Source: Pseudorhodoferax sp. Leaf274 (GTDB taxonomy: Bacteria > Pseudomonadota > Gammaproteobacteria > Burkholderiales > Burkholderiaceae_C). Taken from it: DNA of 64,000 nt. Every line of letters begins with the position of its first letter. Positions within the stretch are counted from its first letter, which is position 1. The translations under genes were made by a program, and so were the position numbers. The notes beneath the pieces were generated by a model. That model did no database searches. It saw only the letters and a program-made list of their open reading frames with translations, and was not told where the DNA came from. The stretch is from contig NZ_LMNA01000005.1 of the NCBI RefSeq assembly GCF_001422445.1, forward strand, positions 62,001-126,000, written 5' to 3'. Shown piece by piece: positions 19,330 to 27,027 of the stretch.

Positions 19330-19878
19330 ATGCTCCTGTCCCGCCGCCACTGCCTGCTTGCCATCGCCGCACTGCCCGCCATCGGCCATGCAGGCTTCAA
19401 CTTCTTCACGGGCGAGTACACCGCCAGCCATGCCGAGCTGCAGGCGCTGGTGGAGCGGCAATTTCCGCTGGAACAGCGCTATGCCGAGATCTTCCGCGTG
19501 CGCCTGCAGGAACCGCGGCTGGGCCTGAACGCGAGCACCCAGCGCACGGGCCTCACGGCGGCGCTGTCGATCGCCAGCCCCTGGCTGCGCGGCGGCAAGG
19601 TGGACGGCACCGTGGCCATGAGCAGCGCGTTGCGCTGGGACGCGGCCGCCCGCGCGCTGCGGCTGGACCGGCCGAACGTCGAAAGCCTGGAGCTGCAAGG
19701 CCTCCATGGCGGCGATGCCGACCGGCTGCGCCGGATCGCCACCGTGGTCGCGCAGGAGCTGCTGCACGACCATGTGCTGCGCAGCTTCACCAAGGAGGAG
19801 ATGACGGTGGGCCTGAAGACCTACGAGGTCAGCGCGATCACCGTGCTGGACCAGGGCATCAAGATCCAGCTGGAATGA
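19330..19878 (+). CDS. DUF1439 family exported protein
   Basis: A 182-residue protein of the DUF1439 (YceB-like) family. Residues 1 to about 21 form a signal peptide (LAIAALPAIGHAG). I see no clear lipobox cysteine at the cleavage region, whereas E. coli YceB is a lipoprotein; a cysteine does occur within the leader (RRHCLLAIAAL). The mature part begins FNFFTGEYTASHAELQALVE, as is usual for the family, and has the amphipathic strands of a lipid-binding-like tubular fold. Function is unknown; a role in envelope maintenance is a guess. It lies 125 bases after soxA and converges on lpdA. Confidence 0.8.
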   Translation: MLLSRRHCLLAIAALPAIGHAGFNFFTGEYTASHAELQALVERQFPLEQRYAEIFRVRLQEPRLGLNASTQRTGLTAALSIASPWLRGGKVDGTVAMSSALRWDAAARALRLDRPNVESLELQGLHGGDADRLRRIATVVAQELLHDHVLRSFTKEEMTVGLKTYEVSAITVLDQGIKIQLE

Positions 19879-19888
19879 GGCCATGAAG

Positions 19889-19911
19889 AAGGGCCGCACG
19901 CGGCGGCCCTT
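19889..19911. terminator. bidirectional terminator between DUF1439 gene and lpdA
   Basis: A nine-base-pair stem AAGGGCCGC / GCGGCCCTT with a five-base loop lies between the convergent genes ending at 19878 and 19933. On the minus strand the stem runs into TTCTTC, a weak U-rich tail for the pdh operon; on the plus strand the tail is poor. Confidence 0.55.
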
Positions 19912-19932
19912 GCAGGTGCGGCCTGGACGGCC

Positions 19933-21768
19933 TTACTTCCTCGCGGGCGGCAGGTCCGTGCAGGTACCGTGCGCCACCTCTGCCGCCATGCCGATGCTCT
20001 CGCCCAGCGTGGGGTGCGGGTGGATGGTCTTGCCGATGTCGATCTCGTCGGCGCCCATCTCGATGGCCAGCGCGATCTCGCCGACCATGTCGCCGGCATG
20101 CGTGCCGACGATGCCGCCGCCCAGGATGCGGTGCGTCTCGGCGTCGAACAGCAGCTTGGTGAAGCCCTCGTCGCGCGTGTTCGCGATCGCCCGGCCCGAA
20201 GCCGTCCACGGGAAGTGGCCCTTCTTGACCTTGATGCCCTCGGCCTTGGCCTGGTCCTCGGTCAGGCCGACCCAGGCGACCTCGGGATCGGTGTAGGCCA
20301 CGCTGGGGATCACGCGGGCGTTGAAGGCCGCGCTTGCCAGTTCCTTGTCGCCCTTCTGCTCGCCGGCGATCACCTCGGCCGCCACATGCGCCTCGTGCAC
20401 CGCCTTGTGCGCCAGCATGGGCTGGCCCACGATGTCGCCGATGGCGAAGATGTGCGGCACGTTGGTGCGCATCTGGATGTCCACCGGCACGAAGCCGCGG
20501 TCGGTCACCGCCACGCCGGCCTTCTCGGCGCCGATCCTCTTGCCGTTGGGCGTGCGGCCCACGGCCTGCAGCACGAGGTCGTAGACCTGCGGCTCCTTGG
20601 GGGCGTTGGCGCCTTCGAACATCACCTTGATGCCATCCTTGGTCGCCTCGGCGCCCACGGTCTTGGTGCTGGTCATGATGTTGTCGAAGCGCGGCGCGTT
20701 CATCTTCTGCCAGACCTTGACGAGGTCGCGGTCGGCGCCCTGCATCAGGCCGTCCAGCATCTCCACCACGTCCAGGCGCGCGCCCAGCGTGGAGTAGACC
20801 GTGCCCATCTCCAGGCCGATGATGCCGCCGCCCAGGATCAGCATGCGCTTGGGGTCGGTCGCCAGGTCCAGCGCACCCGTGGAGTCGACCACGCGCGGAT
20901 CGCCCTTGGGCATGAACGGCAGGTGCACGGCCTGCGAACCGGCCGCGATGATGCAGTGGCGGAACTTGATGACCTGCTTCTTGCCGCTGAGCTCCTGGCC
21001 GTCGCCGGACGTCTCCTGCACCTCCAGGTGGTGCGGATCGATGAAGCTGCCGACGCCGCGCACGGTGGTCACCTTGCGCATCTTGGCCATGGCCGTGAGG
21101 CCGCCGGTGAGTTTGCCGACCACCTTGTTCTTGTGCGCGAGCAGCTTGGCACGGTCGATCTTGGGCGCGCCATAGTCGATGCCCAGGTCGGCGAAGTGCT
21201 TGACCTCGTCCATCACGGCGGCCACGTGCAGCAGCGCCTTGGACGGGATGCAGCCCACGTTCAGGCAGACGCCACCCAGCGTGGCGTAGCGCTCGACCAG
21301 CACGGTCTTCATGCCGAGGTCGGCGCTGCGGAACGCAGCCGAGTAGCCGCCGGGACCGGCGCCCAGCACCAGCGTGTCGCACTCCAGGTCGACGCCGCCG
21401 CCGTAGCTGCCGGCGGGTGCCGGTGCGGGTGCGGGCGCGGGTGCGGGCGCCGATGCAGCGGCCGGTGCAGGCGCTGCAGCGGTCGGCGCGGGAGCCGGGG
21501 CGGGAGCGGACGCGGGCGCAGCGGCCTCGCCTTCGGCTTCCAGCGTCAGCACGACCGAGCCTTCCGCGACCTTGTCGCCCACGGCGACCTTGAGCGCGGT
21601 GACCTTGCCACCGTGGCTGGACGGAATCTCCATCGAAGCCTTGTCGCTCTCCACCGTGATCAGCGACTGCTCGGGCTTGATGGTGTCGCCCACCTTGACC
21701 AGCAGCTCGATGACGGAGACCTCGCTGAAGTCGCCGATGTCAGGAACCTTGATGTCGATGCTTGCCAT
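19933..21768 (-). CDS. lpdA: dihydrolipoamide dehydrogenase with N-terminal lipoyl domain (E3)
   Basis: E3 of the pyruvate dehydrogenase complex; it reoxidises dihydrolipoyl groups on E2 with FAD and NAD+. At 611 residues it is longer than the standard enzyme of about 475 because residues 1-80 are a lipoyl domain with the modified lysine at K43 ([10 protein letters not shown]), followed by an Ala/Pro linker (about 82-120). The flavoprotein part shows [20 protein letters not shown], the redox pair C168/C173 in [16 protein letters not shown], an NAD site [20 protein letters not shown], and the C-terminal catalytic histidine in HPHPTLGES. Such fusions are known in beta- and some gammaproteobacteria. 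It is last in aceE-aceF-BPH-lpdA. Confidence 0.96.
   Translation of the reverse strand: MASIDIKVPDIGDFSEVSVIELLVKVGDTIKPEQSLITVESDKASMEIPSSHGGKVTALKVAVGDKVAEGSVVLTLEAEGEAAAPASAPAPAPAPTAAAPAPAAASAPAPAPAPAPAPAGSYGGGVDLECDTLVLGAGPGGYSAAFRSADLGMKTVLVERYATLGGVCLNVGCIPSKALLHVAAVMDEVKHFADLGIDYGAPKIDRAKLLAHKNKVVGKLTGGLTAMAKMRKVTTVRGVGSFIDPHHLEVQETSGDGQELSGKKQVIKFRHCIIAAGSQAVHLPFMPKGDPRVVDSTGALDLATDPKRMLILGGGIIGLEMGTVYSTLGARLDVVEMLDGLMQGADRDLVKVWQKMNAPRFDNIMTSTKTVGAEATKDGIKVMFEGANAPKEPQVYDLVLQAVGRTPNGKRIGAEKAGVAVTDRGFVPVDIQMRTNVPHIFAIGDIVGQPMLAHKAVHEAHVAAEVIAGEQKGDKELASAAFNARVIPSVAYTDPEVAWVGLTEDQAKAEGIKVKKGHFPWTASGRAIANTRDEGFTKLLFDAETHRILGGGIVGTHAGDMVGEIALAIEMGADEIDIGKTIHPHPTLGESIGMAAEVAHGTCTDLPPARK
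21641..21672. repeat. lipoyl-domain repeat copy in lpdA
   Basis: A 32-base stretch around the lipoyl-lysine codon is identical to 23601-23632 in the second lipoyl domain of aceF. The first aceF lipoyl domain (about 23945-23980) is close but not identical. Confidence 0.7.
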
Positions 21769-21804
21769 GAATCTCTCTCCAATGCCGTGCGTTCGCGCCG
21801 CGGC

Positions 21805-22389
21805 TTATTTCTTCATCTTGACCGTGAAGACCTCGACCGGGCCGGCCGAGTTCTTGTCGAATTCGCAGCCGGTCTGCACGCCGATCAGCGCGAGCTCGCG
21901 CGCCGTCTTGGCATGGCTGGACGCCGCATGCATGGCCCCGAGCGCAAAGCTGCGCCCCGAACCGATGCCCCAGAACTCCTTGAACTCGAACACCTCGCGG
22001 TAGCTGTACAGCCCGTAGATGCCGCTGGCGTTGGCCAGCAGCACGCTGAACTGGCTGGACTCGTAGGGGTCGCCGTCGTCTTCCTTGGTCTGCAGGAAGA
22101 ACTTCTCCTTGAGCACCGGGTGCAGCCGCGTGAAGGTCTCGAACACCTCGTCCTTGCTCGACAGGCGCAGCTCCTCGCGCGGCAGGCCCGCCAGGGCCTT
22201 GCGCAGCACGGGAAAGTGCGCCACGGTGCCGGCCATGCCCACGTAGGTGGGGCCGTCCGGCGTGTCGAGCGGGAAGATCTTGCTGTTGGCCTCGAAGCGG
22301 TGCGTGAGCCGCGTGTCGCCGAAAGTGACCAACGTGTCGGCCGCGATCGCGACCTGCCCGCCCTTCTTGACGACGACGACCGTTGTCAT
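21805..22389 (-). CDS. betaproteobacterial proteasome homologue (BPH), Ntn-hydrolase peptidase
   Basis: A 194-residue proteasome-fold protein. The N-terminus MTTVVVVKKGGQVAIAADTL resembles HslV and proteasome beta subunits: after removal of Met1, Thr2 would be the nucleophile, and the Asp in AADTLVTFG and the lysine in SKIFPLD match the catalytic Asp17/Lys33 pattern. GMAGTVAHF and YGIGSGRSFALGAMHA-like text (WGIGSGRSFALGAMHA) are also typical of the fold. There is no propeptide. It differs from HslV (about 175 residues) and matches the described family of betaproteobacterial proteasome homologues, which form double rings without a known ATPase partner. It lies between aceF (5 bases) and lpdA (36 bases) inside the pdh operon. 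The substrate is unknown. Confidence 0.85.
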   Translation of the reverse strand: MTTVVVVKKGGQVAIAADTLVTFGDTRLTHRFEANSKIFPLDTPDGPTYVGMAGTVAHFPVLRKALAGLPREELRLSSKDEVFETFTRLHPVLKEKFFLQTKEDDGDPYESSQFSVLLANASGIYGLYSYREVFEFKEFWGIGSGRSFALGAMHAASSHAKTARELALIGVQTGCEFDKNSAGPVEVFTVKMKK

Positions 22390-22393
22390 CCGC

Positions 22394-24076
22394 TCAGAGC
22401 ATGACGCGGCGGAAATCCGCCAACACCTGGCCCACGTAGGCGTTGAAGCGCGCGGCGGCCGCGCCGTCGATGACGCGGTGGTCCCACGACAACGACAGCG
22501 GCAGCATCAGGCGCGGCTGGAAGGCCTTGCCGTCCCACTTGGGCTCGATGGCGCTCTTGCACACGCCCATGATGGCCACTTCGGGTGCATTGATGATGGG
22601 CGTGAAGTAACGCCCACCAATGCCGCCCAGCGAACTGATCGTGAAGCAGGCGCCGCTCATGTCGGCCGGGCCCAGCTTGCCGTCGCGCGCCTTCTTGGCC
22701 AGCTCGCCCATCTCCGTGCTGATCTGCAGCACGCCCTTCTTGTCGGCGTCCTTGATCACGGGCACGACCAGGCCGTTCGGCGTATCGGCCGCGAAGCCGA
22801 TGTGGAAGTACTTCTTGAACACCAGTTCGTCGCCGTCGAGTGAGGCGTTGAACTCGGGGAACTTCTTGAGTGCCGCCACCGAAGCCTTGATCAGGAAGGC
22901 CAGCATGGTCACCTTGACGCCGGACTTCTCGTTCTCCTTGTTGGTGGAGACACGGAAGGCCTCCAGGTCGGTGATGTCCGCGTCGTCGTGGTTGGTGACG
23001 TGCGGGATCATGACCCAGTTGCGGTGCAGGTTGGCGCCCGAGATCTTCTTGATCCGGCCCATGGGCTTGCGCTCGATCTCGCCGAACTTGGTGAAATCGA
23101 CCTTGGGCCAGGGGATCAGGCCCAGCGCAGCACCGTCGCCACCGCCACCGCCACCGCCGGCCGGGGCCTTGGCGGCCTGGGCCTTGGTCTGCACGGCGCC
23201 ACTCATCACCGACTTGGTGAAGCCCTGCACGTCGTCCTGCGTGATGCGGCCCTTGGGGCCGGAGCCCTTGACCTCGGCCAGCGGCACGCCCAGCTCGCGC
23301 GCGAACTTGCGCACCGAGGGCGAGGCATGCGGCAACGCGCCGGTGGGCGCGACCGTGGGGTTGTGTGCGGCGGCGGGTGCCGATGCGGGCGCGGGGGCCG
23401 CGGCGGGCGCGGGCGCCGGCGCGGCCGTTTCGCTCTTGGCCGCGGCAGGCGCTGCGGCCGCCGGTGCGGGGCTGGCAGCGGCCGGAGCACCAGAGGCTTC
23501 CACCGTGCCCAGCAGATCGCCGATGTTCACGGTATCGCCGACCTTGACCTTGAGTTCCTTGAGCACGCCAGCGGCGGACGACGGGATCTCCATCGAGGCC
23601 TTGTCGCTCTCCACCGTGATCAGCGACTGCTCCAGCTTGATGCTGTCGCCGGGCTTGACCATGATCTCGATGACGGCCACGTCCTTGAAGTCGCCGATGT
23701 CGGGCACGCGGATCTCGACCGTGCCGCCACCCTGGGCAGGCGCCTGCGGTGCGGGCGCCGGTGCAGCGGCCGCGGGGGCCGGCGCCGGTGCGGCGGCAGC
23801 GGCCGGGGCTGGCGCCGGGGCGGGAGCGGCCGCCTCGCCGGCGCCTTCGAGCACCAGCACCAGCGAGCCCTGCTTGACCTTGTCGCCGACCGCGACCTTG
23901 ATCTCCTTGACCACGCCGGCAGCGCTGGACGGGATCTCCATCGAGGCCTTGTCCGATTCGACCGTGATCAGCGACTGCTCGGCCTTGACCGTATCGCCCG
24001 GCTTGACCATGACCTCGATCACGCTCACTTCATCGAAATCCCCGATGTCGGGGACTTGCACTTCCACCAATGCCAT
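22394..24076 (-). CDS. aceF: pyruvate dehydrogenase E2, dihydrolipoyl acetyltransferase
   Basis: E2 core of pyruvate dehydrogenase, which transfers the acetyl group from lipoate to CoA. The 560 residues comprise two lipoyl domains with lysines K43 and K159 (both in [10 protein letters not shown]), Ala/Pro linkers, a peripheral-subunit-binding domain ([20 protein letters not shown], about 250-290), a Gly-run linker (seven consecutive glycines, near 23140), and the acetyltransferase domain ending with the catalytic His533 and Asp in [16 protein letters not shown]. coli E2 has three lipoyl domains; here the third is on E3. It follows aceE by 30 bases and is followed by the BPH gene. Confidence 0.96.
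   Translation of the reverse strand: MALVEVQVPDIGDFDEVSVIEVMVKPGDTVKAEQSLITVESDKASMEIPSSAAGVVKEIKVAVGDKVKQGSLVLVLEGAGEAAAPAPAPAPAAAAAPAPAPAAAAPAPAPQAPAQGGGTVEIRVPDIGDFKDVAVIEIMVKPGDSIKLEQSLITVESDKASMEIPSSAAGVLKELKVKVGDTVNIGDLLGTVEASGAPAAASPAPAAAAPAAAKSETAAPAPAPAAAPAPASAPAAAHNPTVAPTGALPHASPSVRKFARELGVPLAEVKGSGPKGRITQDDVQGFTKSVMSGAVQTKAQAAKAPAGGGGGGGDGAALGLIPWPKVDFTKFGEIERKPMGRIKKISGANLHRNWVMIPHVTNHDDADITDLEAFRVSTNKENEKSGVKVTMLAFLIKASVAALKKFPEFNASLDGDELVFKKYFHIGFAADTPNGLVVPVIKDADKKGVLQISTEMGELAKKARDGKLGPADMSGACFTISSLGGIGGRYFTPIINAPEVAIMGVCKSAIEPKWDGKAFQPRLMLPLSLSWDHRVIDGAAAARFNAYVGQVLADFRRVML
23601..23632. repeat. lipoyl-domain repeat copy in aceF
   Basis: This 32-base copy is identical to 21641-21672 in lpdA and encodes the same lipoyl-lysine loop. 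It suggests recent duplication or gene conversion between lipoyl domains. Confidence 0.7.
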
Positions 24077-24106
24077 GTTGTTCGTCTCGCTCGTTGTGGG
24101 TGGGTA

Positions 24107-26827
24107 TCAGGCGTACAGGGGGTTGACCTTGTCGGTCTTGATGCCGTACTTGGCGATCGCCTCGGCGACCTTCGCGACCGGCACGGTGCCATCTTCGCTC
24201 AGCGCCTTCAGCGCAGCCACGACGATGTAGTGGCGATTGATCTCGAAGTGCTCGCGCAGCTTGCTGCGGAAGTCGCTGCGGCCGAAGCCGTCGGTGCCCA
24301 GCACTTTGTAGTTGCGGCCGGCCGGCACGTACGGGCGGATCTGCTCGGCATACGACTTCATGTAGTCGGTGGAGGCAACCACGGGGCCGGTCGAGCCCGA
24401 CAGCTGCTGCGCCACGAAGCTCTGGCGCGGCGTGTCGGTCGGGTGCAGCAGGTTCCAGCGCTCGGCGTCCTGGCCGTCGCGGCCCAGCTCGTTGAAGCTC
24501 GGGCAGCTCCAGACGCCGGCCGCGACGCCCCAGTCCTTCTCCAGCAGTTCCTGGGCGAAGAACGATTCACGCAGGATGGTGCCGCTGCCGAGCAGCTGCA
24601 CCGTGGGCGCGCCGGTGGCCAGCGCGGGCGCCTGCTTGGCCAGGTACATGCCCTTGATGATCTGCTCCTCGGTGCCGGGCTGCAGGCCGGGCATCGGGTA
24701 GTTCTCGTTGAGCAGCGTGATGTAGTAGTAGACGTTGTCCTGGCGCTCGACCATGCGCTTCAAGCCATGGTGCAGGATCACGCCGACCTCGTGCGCGAAG
24801 GTCGGGTCGTAGCTCACGCAGTTCGGGATCGTGCCGGCCAGGATGTGGCTGTGGCCGTCTTCGTGCTGCAGGCCTTCGCCGTTCAGCGTGGTGCGGCCCG
24901 AGGTGCCGCCCAACAGGAAGCCGCGCGCCTGCATGTCGCCGGCCGCCCAGGCCAGGTCGCCGATGCGCTGGAAGCCGAACATGGAGTAGTACACGTAGAA
25001 CGGCACCATGATGCGGTTGCTGGTGCTGTAGCTCGTGGCCGCGGCGATCCAGCTGGCCATGCCGCCGGCTTCGTTGATGCCTTCCTGCAGGATCTGGCCG
25101 GCCTTGTCTTCCTTGTAGTACATGACCTGGTCCTTGTCGACCGGGGTGTACTGCTGGCCATGCGGGTTGTAGATGCCGACCTGGCGGAACAGGCCTTCCA
25201 TGCCGAAGGTGCGGGCCTCGTCCACCAGGATGGGCACCACGCGCGGGCCCAGGGCCTGGTCGCGCAGCAGCTGCGTGAGGAAGCGCACGTAGGCCTGGGT
25301 GGTGCTGATCTCGCGGCCTTCGGCGGTCGGCTCGATGACCGACTTGAAGGTCTCCAGCGCGGGCACGGTGAAGCTCTCGTCTGCCTTGGTGCGGCGGTGC
25401 GGCAGGTAGCCGCCCAGGGCCTTGCGGCGCTCGTGCAGGTACTTCATCTCCGGCGTGTCGTCGGCCGGCTTGTAGAACGGCAGCTCGGCGATCTGGCTGT
25501 CGGGGATCGGGATGTTGAAGCGGTCGCGGAAGGACTTGATGTCCTCGTCGCTGAGCTTCTTGGTCTGGTGGACGGTGTTCTTGCCTTCGCCGATCTTGCC
25601 CATGCCGAAGCCCTTGACGGTCTTCACGAGCAGCACGGTGGGCTGGCCGCTGTGGTTCTGCGCGGCGTGGAAGGCGGCGTAGACCTTCTGCGAGTCGTGG
25701 CCACCGCGCTGCAGGTTCCAGATCTCGTCGTCCGTCATGTTCTCGACCATCTTGGCCGTGCGCGGGTCGCGGCCGAAGAAGTGCTTGCGCACGTAGGCAC
25801 CGTCGTTGGCCTTCATGGCCTGGTAGTCGCCGTCGTTGGTCTTCATCATGAGGTCGCGCAGCGCGCCGTCATGGTCCTTGGCCAGCAGCGCGTCCCAGCC
25901 CTTGCCCCAGATCAGCTTGACGACGTTCCAGCCCGAGCCGCGGAACTCGCCTTCCAGCTCCTGGATGATCTTGCCGTTGCCGCGCACAGGACCGTCCAGG
26001 CGCTGCAGGTTGCAGTTGATGACGAAGATCAGGTTGTCCAGGTTCTCGCGTGCGGCCAGGCCGATCGCGCCCAGCGACTCGACCTCGTCCATCTCGCCGT
26101 CGCCGCAGAACACCCAGACCTTGCGGTTGGCGGTGTCGGCGATGCCACGCGCGTGCAGGTACTTGAGAAAGCGCGCCTGGTAGATCGCCATCAGCGGGCC
26201 CAGGCCCATGGAGACGGTCGGGAACTGCCAGAACTCGGGCATGAGCTTGGGGTGCGGGTAGCTCGACAGGCCCTTGCCGTCCACTTCCTGGCGGAAGTTG
26301 AGCAGCTGGTCTTCGGTCAGCCGGCCTTCCAGGTAGGCGCGCGCGTAGACGCCGGGCGAGACGTGGCCCTGGATGTAGATGCAGTCGCCGCCGTGCTTTT
26401 CGCTCTCGGCCTGCCAGAAGTGGTTGAAGCCGGCACCGAACATGCTGGCCAGCGAGGCGAAGGAACCGATGTGGCCGCCCAGGTCGCCGCCTTCGGGCGG
26501 GTGGTGGCGGTTGGCCTTGACCACCATGGCCATGGCGTTCCAGCGCATGTAGGCGCGCAGGCGCTGCTCGATCTCCAGGTTGCCGGGGCTGCGGGCTTCC
26601 TCACTGGGCTCGATGGTGTTCACGTAGCCGGTGTTGGCCGAGAACGGCATGTCCACCGTGTTCTGGCGCGCGTGTTCCAGCAGTTGCTCGAGCAGGTAAT
26701 GGGCGCGTCCGGGACCGTCGCTGGCGATGACGGCGGACAGCGCGTCCATCCACTCACGGGTCTCCTGGTTGTCGGTGTCCTTGGGGTCGTTGGCGGCGCC
26801 AGAGAGGTTCTGGGGTTGGGCTGACAT
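24107..26827 (-). CDS. aceE: pyruvate dehydrogenase E1 component, homodimeric
   Basis: E1 decarboxylates pyruvate with thiamine diphosphate and reductively acetylates E2. The 906-residue length fits the homodimeric E1 (887 in E. coli). The ThDP/Mg motif is CGDGEMDE with LIFVINCNLQRLDGPVRGNG downstream; ADSMGLGPLMAIYQARFLKY-type text (VSMGLGPLMAIYQARFLKYL), GGHDSQKVYAAFHAA and the GTSGRTTLNGEGLQHEDGHS segment are family hallmarks. The frame opens at 26896, but the ATG at 26827 has CGAGGAG just upstream and yields the usual N-terminus. It heads the pdh operon and is divergent from a sensor kinase gene across a 200-base AT-rich region. Confidence 0.97.
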   Translation of the reverse strand: MSAQPQNLSGAANDPKDTDNQETREWMDALSAVIASDGPGRAHYLLEQLLEHARQNTVDMPFSANTGYVNTIEPSEEARSPGNLEIEQRLRAYMRWNAMAMVVKANRHHPPEGGDLGGHIGSFASLASMFGAGFNHFWQAESEKHGGDCIYIQGHVSPGVYARAYLEGRLTEDQLLNFRQEVDGKGLSSYPHPKLMPEFWQFPTVSMGLGPLMAIYQARFLKYLHARGIADTANRKVWVFCGDGEMDEVESLGAIGLAARENLDNLIFVINCNLQRLDGPVRGNGKIIQELEGEFRGSGWNVVKLIWGKGWDALLAKDHDGALRDLMMKTNDGDYQAMKANDGAYVRKHFFGRDPRTAKMVENMTDDEIWNLQRGGHDSQKVYAAFHAAQNHSGQPTVLLVKTVKGFGMGKIGEGKNTVHQTKKLSDEDIKSFRDRFNIPIPDSQIAELPFYKPADDTPEMKYLHERRKALGGYLPHRRTKADESFTVPALETFKSVIEPTAEGREISTTQAYVRFLTQLLRDQALGPRVVPILVDEARTFGMEGLFRQVGIYNPHGQQYTPVDKDQVMYYKEDKAGQILQEGINEAGGMASWIAAATSYSTSNRIMVPFYVYYSMFGFQRIGDLAWAAGDMQARGFLLGGTSGRTTLNGEGLQHEDGHSHILAGTIPNCVSYDPTFAHEVGVILHHGLKRMVERQDNVYYYITLLNENYPMPGLQPGTEEQIIKGMYLAKQAPALATGAPTVQLLGSGTILRESFFAQELLEKDWGVAAGVWSCPSFNELGRDGQDAERWNLLHPTDTPRQSFVAQQLSGSTGPVVASTDYMKSYAEQIRPYVPAGRNYKVLGTDGFGRSDFRSKLREHFEINRHYIVVAALKALSEDGTVPVAKVAEAIAKYGIKTDKVNPLYA

Positions 26828-26898
26828 GCGGTCTCCTCGAAATAGATGGGCGGTATTTGGGGGCCGACTCTCGGCCGCGCGGCGAGTGTCGCACACGC

Positions 26899-26945
26899 AC
26901 TTTAATTTTCAAATAGCAATTTACAATTTTGTATTATGAAAAGTC
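26899..26945. promoter_or_regulatory. AT-rich divergent control region with palindrome
   Basis: Between aceE (start 26827) and the kinase gene (start 27028) lies an AT-rich island that contrasts sharply with its GC-rich surroundings. It contains TACAA-TT-TTGTA (26922-26933), a perfect-arm inverted repeat, and -10-like hexamers (TACAAT, TATTAT) on the plus strand. It probably holds the promoters of both units and an operator. Individual -35 boxes are not clear. Confidence 0.5.
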
Positions 26946-27027
26946 GAAGCCTTTAGAGGCCCGGCCATTCGACACACCAAGCCCGTCCCTGGGCAACTGC
27001 TGCAAACCCTCACATACACTGCCGCCC

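Noticed and set aside
23139-23160. CCACCGCCACCGCC microsatellite-like run
   Set aside because: It encodes a poly-Gly linker of E2 between the binding and catalytic domains, so it is explained by protein structure.
22988-26824. 1278-codon plus-strand frame opposite aceF/aceE
   Set aside because: Antisense shadow of conserved pdh genes; composition is His/Val/Gly-biased and shows no domain.
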